From: Paramarasmius palmivorus
Lineage: Eukaryota; Basidiomycota; Agaricomycetes; Agaricales; Marasmiaceae
Length of the DNA stretch: 46,409 nucleotides
NCBI GenBank assembly: GCA_037176845.1
Contig: JAYKXP010000247.1
Location: 1-46,409 of the forward strand
Direction of reading: 5' to 3'
Notes under the pieces: generated by a model
The model's database searches: none
What the model saw: only the letters and a program-made list of their open reading frames with translations
Told to the model about the DNA's origin: nothing
In this document: positions 9,840 to 20,600 of the stretch, piece after piece
How the letters are laid out: each line of letters starts with the position of its first letter
How positions within the stretch are numbered: position 1 is the first letter of the stretch
Translations under genes and position numbers: made by a program

Positions 9840-12800
9840 GCTGCATTTGGTGATGGAACGGAAAGAAGGAGATAACGAAAGTCCACGATTTCTTGTACTA
9901 TGGTCCATGGACGACACATGCATGTGACCAAGTCGAGGACCCAAATGGTCACAAGCATCGTGATCTATGCAGTACCTGCAACCCGTTGTTAACCCTGGTA
10001 GTACACGCGCCTGTCATGGTCAGCACGTCGTCTTACGCGCGAAAGTTGGGTTTAACTCCCAGCTAGGGAGCTCCCATGAGTTTTCTTATTCGCGGCTCCT
10101 CGGATGGTTCGGCCTTTTATTTTACTGCCGGCTCCTCGGATGGCTCGGCCGATATGACAAGTCGTAGTCACTGTGACTTGTGTGACAAACACGCCTTTCC
10201 TCTGCTCCTCCAGCATGAGGTTCTGAGCTCGCCAAGTTCTCTTTTACCCGTCAAGTACTTTACCATTGGGCATGCATGAATGCGGACAAGGATGATGAAT
10301 GGTTTGGGTTTGGGATGAAAGGTATGTTGATCTATTTTCTTGTCGTCGACGTGGCTAACGGTTTGCTTGAATAGGTCATTCGTCAAGACACGCTCTCTCG
10401 GTCTTCGTATACCCAATAACCCTGCTTCTACCTTCCGCATCGTCGTTTTGCATGGTCGGGCAGAACTGGGTCTACGCAAGAGGTGCGTTTACCTTACCTC
10501 TTTTTCCATCATTCGTGCCGCTGACGTTTGCTTCAAGGTAGAACTTACTACATCTACACAGCAAAATCTAGTTTGAGCAGCATTGGGCCTGTTGATCCAC
10601 CTAGTCGATGAAGGGTGCACCTCCTGGTATGTCTTTGCTACTCCGTATATGTATCCATCTAACGTCGTTATTGCAGGAAACAAGGGCAAAGGAGACGACA
10701 CATTGGGCCCCTCATCAATGATCAGAAATCGCCTCCACTTCACCTTCACCGACACCATTCACGGCTCCACACTCTTTCGCCGGGACGGTGACAATATCAC
10801 TGGAGGCTCTGCTCTGACTCTCGAATCTTACCCATCACCGGTCACCGGTTCCTTCGACATTTCCCTTGCAACCTACCCACTTTCTTAAGCGGAAATATCC
10901 TCCTCACCACTCGCACGTGCGCTCCGATATCATCCGGCCCCATGTGTCGGTCGTGGGTAGAAGAAAAGTGGTTGTCCTACATTCGACGCCTCTTCCCAGT
11001 ACACCACGCCTTGCCGGTATATCGAATGGGTCACGGCACCCGCGCCTTCACAACTCCGCCCCCTCGCAGAGATGGACAGGCTCTATTGTATGGCCGTTAT
11101 GTCCCTGGGCTCTTCTCAGGCGACCTTTTTCGGGCGAAGCGCAGGTGGAGGGGTTTGTTAGCTGGAAGAAGAGGCAGGCTAGTCATACTCCGTACACCCG
11201 ACGCCGTCCATGAATCATATCCCACCCTCTTCCGGGCATTATCCCTTCCTCCATGGCATAGTGGTGTAACGATCACCCCTTTCCCCTTGCTTCCTTCACC
11301 TCCATTTCAACACAGTCGTTCTTTTCCTTCATCCAATGATACCCCACACCCTCGATTGTTTCCAGGGAGAGGATGTGACGGAAAGAGAAAACTACGAAGT
11401 GTCCGTGGTCTGGTTTAGTTGGCGTAGGCAGGGAAAGAGGCTAAGTGGTGTAGAAATGGTTGGGGAAGGACAATGTGAGTACCTCTTCACTTTTTGCGGG
11501 TGTGGTTTGATGTTGACGTCGTGTAGCCTAGTGCTCCTTTTCCCTAGGCCTCGGTATTCCCACAGCAATAGCACACCACGATTTCAAAGTCGAATCGTAC
11601 AGCCAGTGGCTCCTTCAACATTCAGCCGGGGAGTGAAAAGACGAGGAATGGGATCAAGGGGTAATCTATCCTTCAGGTTTACCGCTTGGATGAAGGAACA
11701 GGGTCATGTGAGTTCTTGTCTTTCTCCGTGATCGCGAGTTGGTGCTCAACCTTCGTGCCTCGTTTTAGGTTCTCGTATACGCTATCCCAGCCTACTCACG
11801 TTGTATAGTGGTCCCATCGTATACCGCCAGTTCAGAACATGTCCTTTCGTCAGTCGTACCGGCTCTCTTTGCGTAGTCACCGCTCTGCCTATCTTCTTTC
11901 CTCGCAGTAGCTCGTTCCGCAGAATGCAGCCTGGGTATTCGCCTTCTCTTCGTGGCTTCCATAAGGTACCATATGGAGCAATCGCGGGATATCTTTCGCT
12001 TGTTATCGTTTGGGGTGAAGGAGAAGGGTGCGGGATGTGAATAGGCTCTAGGCATGATGAAGGCGCATCTTTTGCCATGGGGTGAGTACCACTCTCTAGG
12101 GTCTCTAGGTTGTCGTTAGCTCATATCCTCTTCAGCTCCAGATACATCGTTCCTTCCGCAGACACATCACCCCTTCTGATACGTCGTCGCGAAAGCCATA
12201 GGAACACGTTACAATACTTTTGTGGCGCTCTTCGTTGTTTCTTCTCGTTCTACCCCAACCCCGACCACCGTCTACGTACCTTCTCTCGCTCGTCACGGTC
12301 CTGGTGTTCTCTTTTCTCGGGGATCGTAGTTTGCAGGAAGGTATCGTATGAGTCAAACGCGGGATATCGTCCGCTTGTTGTCGTTTGGAGTGTTTATGGA
12401 GAGATGAGATGGGTATAAGATGTGATTGGGCTCTAGGAAAGACGAAAACGGATCCGTCTCTATGGGGTGAGGACCATCGTTTGCGTATCTTGGGAATCGG
12501 GATTGTCATTAACTTGTATCCTGTTTAGCTTCAGTGTTTTCCTTTGGCAACCACATCGCCATAGCAACAAGTTACACGATTCCTAGCGCTCTTCGCTGCG
12601 AAGCTCTTTTCTTGTTGGGCCATAGTCGAGGATATATGACGATCGGGAGAAAGGAAAAGGGTCATGTGAGTGTTCCTCTTTATCTTTTCAATTGTGATTT
12701 GGATCTCAACGTCGTGTTTTGTCTTAGGTTCTTACTGCCTAATTTCTACTCTCCGCAAACCTCGGGGGTATGCCTATCATCAGCGCCTTCCTAGCTTCCA

Positions 12801-13080
12801 CCATATACGACTCGGTTATTATCGCCTCGCCCATCATACTGCTTTGATTACCCCTCGGGTTGCTGCGATGCTATCGCCGATCTACCTGCCCCTTCACGCA
12901 GTACATTCCAGGAACATGCCTTGTGGTTTACGGTTATCACAACGTGTACTGTGTGGAGCAAACGCGGGGTATGGGGTAGTTGGAGAGATGGAATGGTTGT
13001 GGCGTGTATGGGCTCTAGTCATGTCCGTAGAACGTTGGGTGTGTACAAACCTTTTGCTATCCGGGAACTGTAGCTAAATC
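9840..13080 (+). pseudogene. P1: decayed multi-exon gene block, first copy
   Basis: This block matches P2 and P3 over most of its length. It preserves plausible GT-AG introns, for example starting at 11475 and 12082. The second has a direct counterpart at 29114 in P3, including the words GTTAGCTCATATCCTCTTCAG against TTAACTCATATCATCTTCAG. The regions between introns give only short coding-like pieces that are interrupted: after the intron ending near 11545 one frame reads IPTAIAHHDFKVESYSQW and then meets a stop. Exon pieces ending in GQNWVY / HNWVYN are shared with P3. No family was recognised. Alternative readings are a live but strongly diverged gene with misjudged exons, or a spliced non-coding transcript. 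Confidence 0.45.
9991..10070 (+). pseudogene. tRNA-Asp-like relic inside P1
   Basis: The stretch contains GTAGTACACGCGCCTGTCAT, an anticodon stem-loop with GTC in the loop. An 18-nt insert follows, then ACGCGCG and a pairing T arm (TTGGG-TTTAACT-CCCAG) ending CTAGGGAG. The 5' acceptor strand and most of the D arm are deleted, so it cannot fold as a tRNA. Just after it, a ~34-bp unit (CGGCTCCTCGGATGG...) is repeated in tandem at 10094-10152. Confidence 0.5.
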
Positions 13081-13118
13081 TGTTTTGTTTTAGTGTTTTT
13101 CTAGTACTAATTACTGTA

Positions 13119-13331
13119 TCATTCTAAATACACGCAGGTCAGCCCATTCTCGGACCTGGCCTTGGTCCCGTTCTTCTGGTCGATGACGACCTTGAAATTC
13201 CTTACCTCGCTCTTGTTGTCATTAAGCCTTGAGCAGGTACACATGCTCTCGAGCTGTGCGTAGCAAGTGTACTTCATGGCTAACGGTGTGTTAGGGAACG
13301 AGTAGCTAGGGAGAGCAAGTGTCGACTTCAT
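13119..13331 (-). CDS. Small Cys-containing ORF (70 aa), doubtful
   Basis: A continuous ATG-to-stop frame encodes 70 aa with four cysteines, three of them in YAQLESMCTCSR and the preceding KYTC. It has a lysine/asparagine-rich hydrophilic second half and codons ending mostly in C or G, unlike the neighbouring decayed DNA. It has no signal peptide and no recognised domain. It lies between the end of P1 and the 3' flank of copy C and has no counterpart next to the other copies. It could be a fragment of a larger protein. Confidence 0.28.
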   Translation of the reverse strand: MKSTLALPSYSFPNTPLAMKYTCYAQLESMCTCSRLNDNKSEVRNFKVVIDQKNGTKARSENGLTCVYLE

Positions 13332-14048
13332 TTCACTCTATCACATCTATAGCCGTTTCTGTGTATTTCGGCCGGTTCATGACTTCAACGACATTCTGCC
13401 TATTCTTTTGGTTATTCGTTCCTCCACAAGATGCTTGTTTGGATGGTAGCACAAGTATTGGGATCCACAATCGAGGCACACGCACATAGTAAGCAAGCCG
13501 CTGCTACTTGATCCTCTGGCACTTTTATGTTCCCAATGAACTTCCACAAGGCTTGGCGTCCCATAAATAAGTCGATGAGGTGGAGGAGAGCCCGAAATAC
13601 TTCGCCCGCGATTGTGGTCACTGATCAAGCCGAGAGGCAGCGAGATTTGCTGCAGTTAAAACGTGGATAAATGGTCTCGCCAGTTCTCGACGAACATTTT
13701 TCTTTCTGAACTCTCTCGGGTCTCCTGGGGAACAATTATCGAACGCAGAACGAACGCTCCTGGCAGACTTGGAAAGACGAGTGATTCTGAAGTTTGAGCA
13801 ACCTGTACCTCATAGTCGCTGATGAATAGTGTGCGGAAAGAAGCATGATACTGTACAAGGATTATGCAGACATGGTTCTTGTGTATATCTGTACATAGCC
13901 AAACATTCAACATGAGAATGAAATCCGTGTCGTTTCTCAAAGCAAACGCTTTCGGTATCTAGAGAATATCAGCAAATATATGATGATGAGCTGTACTTGA
14001 AGTTACCTTTCGTATCTCACTGCTTTCTTGGGTGTGCCGTGTGTGTAG
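13332..14048. other. Intergenic, 3' flank of copy C
   Basis: The right part holds the 3'UTR of copy C with its GT-AG intron (14006-13959, branch TGCTGAT). From about 13840 it matches the flanks near 600, 4740 and 24480. A helical-looking open frame on the minus strand (13412-13621) has no recognisable domain and is not called a gene. Confidence 0.45.
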
Positions 14049-15685
14049 CTATGCTCCATCACGAGAATCATAAGATGGAAGTGTTGCTGAACGCGAACTC
14101 GGCCTCTGACCAACTTCACTTCCCTCATACTCTGGTGGCGCATTTTCGCGCACCAGCCTTTCAACTTCCAAGGTGAGCATGTTGATTCTAGCGAACAGCT
14201 CGCCACGGGTGGGATTATCCAAATTCTGCATTTCAGCTGTGAGCGAGGCTATCTCGTCGTTTCGTTGCTGAACCTCGGTCATACTCTGTGGTATGCGCAG
14301 CGATGTAAGATGGGACCCTCCTTCATCCATTGGGTCGCTCGAGTTGGCCGTGTTCTCGGATGGAAAAAATTTTCTCGGCTTTGGCTCTGAATCCCTTGCG
14401 AGACGTGTCGCGAAGGGCTCAACATTAGGAACCAATACTAACATATCGGAAGTTTATTCGAGGTCAGCGAGGGATGCACTGTGAATCGCACACACCTTCT
14501 CTCCTCAATGTAGATCTCTTTCTCCTGCAATGGTAGAAAAACCCGGTGATCGCCATCGAGAGCCCAGCAATTACAATTCCAACAATTGCTCCAATAGGAA
14601 GTCCTAACGATTGTCTGGGAGGTGAATTGAGTGATGAAGGGGACACCGCTGGTGAGTATGGTGGTACCGCTGATGATGGCGTTACTTGCTGATCCCCGGA
14701 ACCTCTAATAAAGGTTGGCTTCTCATGGACGAAAGAGAAGGAGGGCGTGTACGTTATATAATCGAACTGGAAAAAATTGTAACGCGGTAGGTTTACGACA
14801 TTTACTATGAGAGTGTGATTCCCTGGATTGAGTGTCGTATTCTCATAAAATTTGTAGTTTGTGATCGTCACCATATCACTGACACCGCTGTTGGAATCGT
14901 ATAGATATTCCCTGCGTTCAGCGCTACCATCAATAATAAAGTCCACGGTAGAGCTTCGTTTCTCAGAAAGAATTCCATAAACCGATATCGAGGTCCCTGT
15001 CGTGGTATGAATCAAGATTGTTGCAGTATAGCTGATCAACAATTTACCTGAAAATCGAAATTCAAAGGAGTCACCGCTTGCCTCACTGTAAGTAGTGGTA
15101 GAATCTGCAGCCAGCCAGTCCATGAGACCACCGGTCTTGTTGGGAGCAACGTGATGAAAGCTGTTGACAGCGCTAGCCGACCATTGTCCAGTATACCAAA
15201 TTTCGTCCTTTTTGGCGTCATCAACAAATATGGCTTTTGCGGATAAGTCGGTGGTGCTTCCTGCTTTAACAAGCGCGTAGTCGATATACATAGAAACCTC
15301 ATTGCTGATCACCCCAACCTTGTGTTCTTTATCTGGGAGTGGCGCTGACTGATACCAGATGCTCCTCTCGTTAGGTTGTCCCGTCGATAATACTGGATCA
15401 TTGTCATCTAAGGTCACCATGGATGACGAAACGGTTCCATAAAGTGAAATTGACGTCCCTTGTGGAGGGTGCATTCATAAATGATAAATAGAGACTATTA
15501 TCTGTATGAGACGTACCCTGAAATGACATGTTCATTTCCAAAGCATTTTCTGCTGGATTGAAGGTCGCAAATGCAGCTTTTCCTCCATAACAAGTTGGAT
15601 CTTCAACGAACTGCCATCCATTGGAGAATGACGCGCTGCTATCGTCCACATCCACAATCAGAATGACCTCTTGACTGCTCGACAT
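14049..15685 (-). CDS. Single-pass membrane protein with duplicated ectodomain, copy C (longest)
   Basis: Exons 15685-15517, 15458-15048, 14996-14496 and 14437-14049 total 1470 nt (489 aa). Domain 1 covers about residues 5-115 and domain 2 about 116-275. Both have the pattern TSIS-x-YG, then an aromatic/Gly strand region, ending in IDYAL or FDYITYT. A Pro/Ser stalk of about 45 residues, longer than in the paralogues, leads to the helix at 326-349 (IVGIVIA...) and CRRKRS. The tail (361-489) holds EIASLTAEM...INMLTLEVERLV, a likely coiled coil, then APPEYEGSE and the terminal LPSYDSRDGA. Intron 2 (15047-14997, 51 nt) has no stop and is a multiple of three, so its retention would add 17 residues in domain 2. 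No signal peptide is seen. The function is unknown. The PPxY/LPxY pair is known to bind WW domains such as those of Rsp5/Nedd4 ligases. Confidence 0.9.
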
Positions 15686-15735
15686 CTCGGAGTTCTACGT
15701 TACACTGTTATGATATCCCTGTGCAAGGGAGTCGA

Positions 15736-15812
15736 GAAGGAGTAATAGAGAGAAAAGCACAAGAAGTTTCCCACTTGTGTACACTTGAACAGAAGTAATG
15801 ATGGGAATCCGG
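15736..15812 (-). promoter_or_regulatory. Conserved proximal promoter block of copy C
   Basis: Read on the minus strand it holds GGGAAACTTCTTGTGCTTTT, then CTCTATTACTCCTTCTC, about 50-125 bp before the ATG. It matches the blocks before B and D in order and spacing. The nearby TTCTGTTCAAGTG is also kept. Confidence 0.45.
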
Positions 15813-18769
15813 AAATTAAAGTTTGCGTTCCTGGGCCGTGACTTGTACTTATGTGGCAGGCAACTTCATCACGCGAAGCGTGTGGTTTCGAAGAAGCTCC
15901 ATGATTATTGATTATCGGAACCCTACTCATCCAGGTGATGCATGAATCAGATCAAACATCTTCAATATTAGCTGATCCTGTGAGGCGCAGGCTTTATAGT
16001 TCCACCACCCTGTCTTGAGTGGCGGTGGTGTCACGGTCGCGGTGGAGATTTGTGCGAAGTGAAGTGATTAAGCCTTCGTATGTTAGTATAGATATATCGA
16101 AGAGCGTAACGACAGCAGACGGCGGTGGTTCCCATCTTGTTCCGATTTGTCGTCTTTGCTGATGCTCTTGATGCTTCGTAGACATCTTGATGGGCTTGAG
16201 CTTTCGCTGCGGTTGTTGAGATTAACACAGCGCCGCGTAATTTGTGCATAATACATGGTCAAATGCAAGGAAAAATATCAAGATCCACTCACTACCGCTG
16301 AAGAAACATGCTTGAGGCGAGTTCTACATGTACCTTGGCAAAGGCAGACAATACCTGGCTATACTTTCGTTATACAATTGTTTTCGCTCAAATAGGGCAA
16401 ATTAAATCACCAACAGTTCTAATTATATCTTCAGCCCGTGGCCAGATGGTGTTTGGGCAGGTGAGCTCGGCGGTCGTACTCCCTGGGGGCCAACGCGATG
16501 CCAAAGACCAAGCTGGTGGTAGGATACTGCTAGCTGACTACGTACAGGGAATGTAGCCTAAACACTGCTGAAAAGGTCTCCTACTACAGCGTCGGAAGCA
16601 CAAGGGATATACCACTCGCATTCGACGGTTTCGAGGGATATATGACGAGCGTACTTCCTGTGTCAAGCGAGGGGAAGAAGTTGTACTTCCTGGAATCATT
16701 AGAGGTGTAAAAACGCGGCACACGATGGGTCTAGGTGAGTTTACACGTACTCTATCCTGAAACAGCTCGCTCAAAGAGATGCAACGTGGTTAAGTCGCTG
16801 GTAGTGAATAGAATGAAGGGCTCTTGTCGGATTCTAGACGACTGAGATGTCACGAATGTGTATGAAGCGGAACACGTCACCGAATGGTGTTCGGTTCTGA
16901 CCTGATCTTCGAACCTCAAAGCGGTGGTTTGAACCGCTCCATTGACGAGATGACGAACAAGGAATCAATAGATTAGAATCTCCGTATAAGCCTACAGTGC
17001 CACAAAGAGAATGAGCTAGTTGGCACACCGCAAAAGTGGAAACAAGCGTATCCTAACCTAGACCATCATCAGATGATGTTTCTAGCCAAGCTATGGAGTA
17101 TCCATGCCAGTGTGCAAGGTCGAATATAAGTTTAGCCATGTGGAACGGATCCGTTCTACGAAATGGCAAGATCAGTCATCATCAGCATTACCTGATACTG
17201 TAAGACCAAAAATATAAGTGACAATCCACGAGCATTAGTATCGTTTGTTAATCCTGAGGCCATGAGTAGTTGAATAAGGTTGGAAACATTCATTGTACCA
17301 TGCGAGTCAACCTGGGATCATCACGTCTCGTGATTGATGTCCCGCGTTGTGTTGATTCATGCCGAGGTGGCGATCGCAGTTCAATTTCCCTACCGAGTGA
17401 GAGCCGAATAATAGATGCGCATACATGTACATGCCATTATAGATATGTGATCTTGAGTCCTTTATTCGTCAAGAGAATTTGTATGGTCATAAGATCTTCC
17501 GGTGTGCGTGTTCTGCATGAGACTTCTGTGGTCATCTCATCTAGCCTTGTTAATGGTTGTACGCTTCTTTGCTGCCAGATAATGCAAAAAACTCCAGACA
17601 TAGGGCCCTGGAGGTGCGTTAACTTAAGCTATCAGTGGCAACGGACTCTGATCTTGACCTCAGGATGAGATCGCGAACAATAGCAACGAACGAACTTGAT
17701 CTTGTCGGGCATCACGGTGGGCGTTCGAGGTGCGTCGTAACCTAAGCTGTAGAGTGAGAAAACTTGGTACAGTAATGAGGCTGATCCGAGAATCTATAAT
17801 GATGGAATCATAATATCGATGGAAGAGGAAGAAGCAACGACGAAACTTCGATTCTCGAAAGGTCTGTCCTGAGCCGTGGTATTCTTGGGTCCACGAGACT
17901 TGAAAGCCATTTTCATTTCTGTTTCTTATCTATACGCGCCACTGCGGGAATTCCAACAGACATATTTGATTCCTGTCAGTTAGTATACGCACCTGTAGTA
18001 AACATGGAGGCACCAAAACAGGGAGAGACATATGGCGTATTCTTCATGGCGCCAACGAGCAAGATAGCGCATCTAGGTCGATCATTTACTTCAAGTTATC
18101 TTTCCGTGTTTGGTGTATGCGGCGTGGCTCCATGGGGCAGAGAAACATAACCTGAAGAATTGTTTCCTGTGATATGAGTAGCTGATGACAAAAATAAGTA
18201 CGGGAAAGCTTTGTGAATCGTTATGGAACGCGCACAGATGGTAATGTTGAGCTACAGCCGTCCAATCAGACAGACTTGTTTGTACGGCTTGGCACCTGCA
18301 AGCGTAATCATCAATGAGGACCTACAGTTGTATCGATTTATGCCTGGCTAACGGCATTTATCGAGTGTGTGAGAGGTAAATTAGGATAGAAGTACATAAA
18401 CATACATACCTTTGTCCATATTCGACTGGTCAGAGGATTTGATTTTCCGTCCACAGGTTTGTTACTCGGCGTGTATTGTTGGTGGTCATCCAGAATCCTT
18501 GTAAGCAGCCATCATCATCATATATTAACGACACATGACCAGATTCCTCTAGATAAAAAATAAGGAAGGTGAGATGCCATTAGCAGAAGAACGCAGCACG
18601 AAAAGGACTGTGACCCTCACCTAATGTTTCAAACTACAATGAAGGAATGGGATGTTGATAGCTCCTCTACTAAAAGATTGTGGGATGAAAGCGCTATCTA
18701 GATTTTTTTTGTCAGTAGAACACCTCCCGAGGTAGAGTTTCGACGTCGTAACCTAAGCTGCCGAGTCCG
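15813..18769. other. Upstream intergenic region of copy C
   Basis: No gene is supported. The parts 15899-16260 and 17580-17910 match the upstream region of D (26470-26780 and 26820-27370), and the first also matches 7929-8300 near B. At about 17648 the C copy shows the uninterrupted sequence GGACTCTGATCTTGACC, which is the empty site of the MITE present in D. The stretch 17910-18770 has no recognisable content. Confidence 0.5.
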
Positions 18770-19322
18770 AGATCAACAGAAAGAGGCACATGTAGTTGCA
18801 TCAGGAATTATTGGTGCACAGCAAAGACGAGAAGTCGTGGTGATAGAAGCTGGCAGGGAAAGAAGGAATGACGAAATAGTGCACGGCTTTCTTGTACTGT
18901 GGTCCATGGACGGCACATGCCGAGAAGCCGACACAGTTCCGCGAATGATACCGACTTTGAAAACCATTGAGCCCACGTCTTGTCGCCGACTATTCTTGAG
19001 GGAATATAAAGTGGGTATCATAGATCAGAGTACATCGCTTGGTTGTCGCCGTAAGAGTATCGTTTGCAAACTGCTTGCCGTGATGTATGTGTGCAGCCTA
19101 TTGGATAGGTGTAATCCCTGGTAGTATATGACTGAGGCAAGCGGCGAGGGCCGAACCTTTATAGGACGAGAAAATTCGAAGGGGACAGAGACCCTAACCC
19201 CAAGTTTTGAGGCCTGTCCATATTTGGAATGTCCGCACCATATATGGTGCGTGGGAGCGTGTCTGAGCCAGGTTCACTCGCAACAATCTCAAAAGGAGCC
19301 TCACCTAAAGGTTCGGCAATCA

Positions 19323-19403
19323 GTTAGTACACGCGCCTGTCATATTGTGTATATTAGTATCATGCATAGCGCGAAAGCTGGGTTCGGCTTCCCAGCTAGG
19401 GAG
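19323..19403 (+). pseudogene. tRNA-Asp-like relic inside P2
   Basis: GTTAGTACACGCGCCTGTCA is followed by a ~25-nt AT-rich insert, then AGCGCGAAAGCTGGGTTCGG and TCCCAGCTAGGGAG. The anticodon stem CGCGC/GCGCG and the loop CTGTCA (GTC anticodon) are kept. The 5' acceptor strand does not pair with CTAGGGA, and the T loop has one extra base, so it is a relic. Confidence 0.5.
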
Positions 19404-19482
19404 GTCTAGGATGCGTGCGTCTCTTTTGCGTTGGATTCCTAACTCCTCGGAGATATCGTTCGGCCGGTACACAGGAGTACAC

Positions 19483-20600
19483 AGGGCGTCCAAGGTGTCC
19501 CAGTAACCGGGAGTACGAGTCACCGGTCCGAGTCATCCGGCTCGGACTGGCTCGAACGGCTCGTACCCAGTACGAGTCCCAGTCCAAAATACGAGTCTCC
19601 AAAGAGAGTACGAGTCACCGCCTGGTAGTACGAGTCAAAACATAGGAATATAAGCTACTGAAATACAAGCTTCTACTTTCAGTGCTTGGGGTATCGAGAA
19701 CATATATGTCAGTGTTTCCTGCCGATGCCGATGCCGATGACAATGAGCGGCTCAACAGGCGCCTTTGTTTCTCTTGCATCGTTCTTCAAGCTTCAAGCTT
19801 CATCATTTCTCTCCATCTACTACTTACATTATTTGTTTCCCCTGCTTCGATTGCAGTTTCATGCATTGTACATAGTAGAAGGGTTTTGACTCCGATTCCA
19901 AGAATGAATTGTATACGAGGTACATGTACATGATTGAGATAATAACTTGATTCGGAGTTTGCGAGCGCATAGCAAGAGTATACGTCGGTAAAGAAGCCCC
20001 TCTGATATTTACCTTGACCAGGATAACATCAGAAGTAAAGGAAAAATGGGAACCGGGTCCTGTGGTACAACCATGTAGCCTGTAGTAGGGGAGTCGTATA
20101 GCATGCGGAGGCAAGGGATATTGGCGTAATATTCAAGTTGCAGTGGTATTAGGTGTCGTCCGGGTATTGCCAGTGCCTTTGGTCGTTCAAGCTCAAGTTA
20201 GACCCAGAGCGAGAGCAAAGGAAGGACGCGAAGGGATTTTTAAAAAAGCTCCGCAACTTTGTCATCGATTCATCCTGACGTGTCTTGAACGCAGTACAAT
20301 GCTTACTATCAGTTATCAAAGATGGAGAACAAAGAGCGAGACATGCACCATTACCATTTGCGAAAGCCCCCCACCTAGTACACAGCCAGCTATTAGTATA
20401 GTTGTAGTATGCCATGGAGAGCAGCACGGTCGAACATAGAGACTGACACTGAGCCCCGGCTCGTACTCGCCGAAGCGACTCGGACTTGCCGGGTTTGACT
20501 CGTATTGGCCGGTAGCGGCTCGGATGGCTCGGACAGCTCGAACGACTCGGACGACTCGGACGACTCGTACTCCTGGATAACGGGACGCCCTCAGGGCGTC
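19483..20600. mobile_element. Second hAT-like non-autonomous transposon (1102 bp) inside P2
   Basis: AGGGCGTC occurs at 19483-19490 and 20593-20600 as an 8-bp target duplication. Between them the ends are inverted: CAAGGTGTCCCAGTAACCGG on the left and, reverse-complemented, GAGGGCGTCCCGTTATCCAG on the right. Both continue into GAGTACGAGTC. Subterminal zones of about 150 bp are filled with (T)CCGAGTC, CTCGGA and TACGAGTC words on both strands. P1 (10140-10170) and P3 (27425-27445) lack the insert and read straight through to TAGTCACTGTGAC. That gives independent empty-site evidence. No transposase frame is evident in the interior (19650-20440). The motif words differ from those of the 3150-4652 element, so it belongs to a different hAT-like family. 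Confidence 0.82.

Noticed and set aside
10942..11418. A 158-codon plus-strand frame in block P1.
   Set aside because: It is Arg/Pro-rich, runs through positions where P2 and P3 show intron borders, and has no counterpart frame in the sibling blocks.
13412..13621. Helical-looking minus-strand frame of 69 codons.
   Set aside because: It has no homologous counterpart in the other units, no splice partners and no recognisable motif; probably chance.
20143..20439. Open frames inside the 1.1-kb hAT-like element as a possible transposase remnant.
   Set aside because: Under 100 codons, with no hAT dimerisation-like or catalytic pattern visible on either strand.
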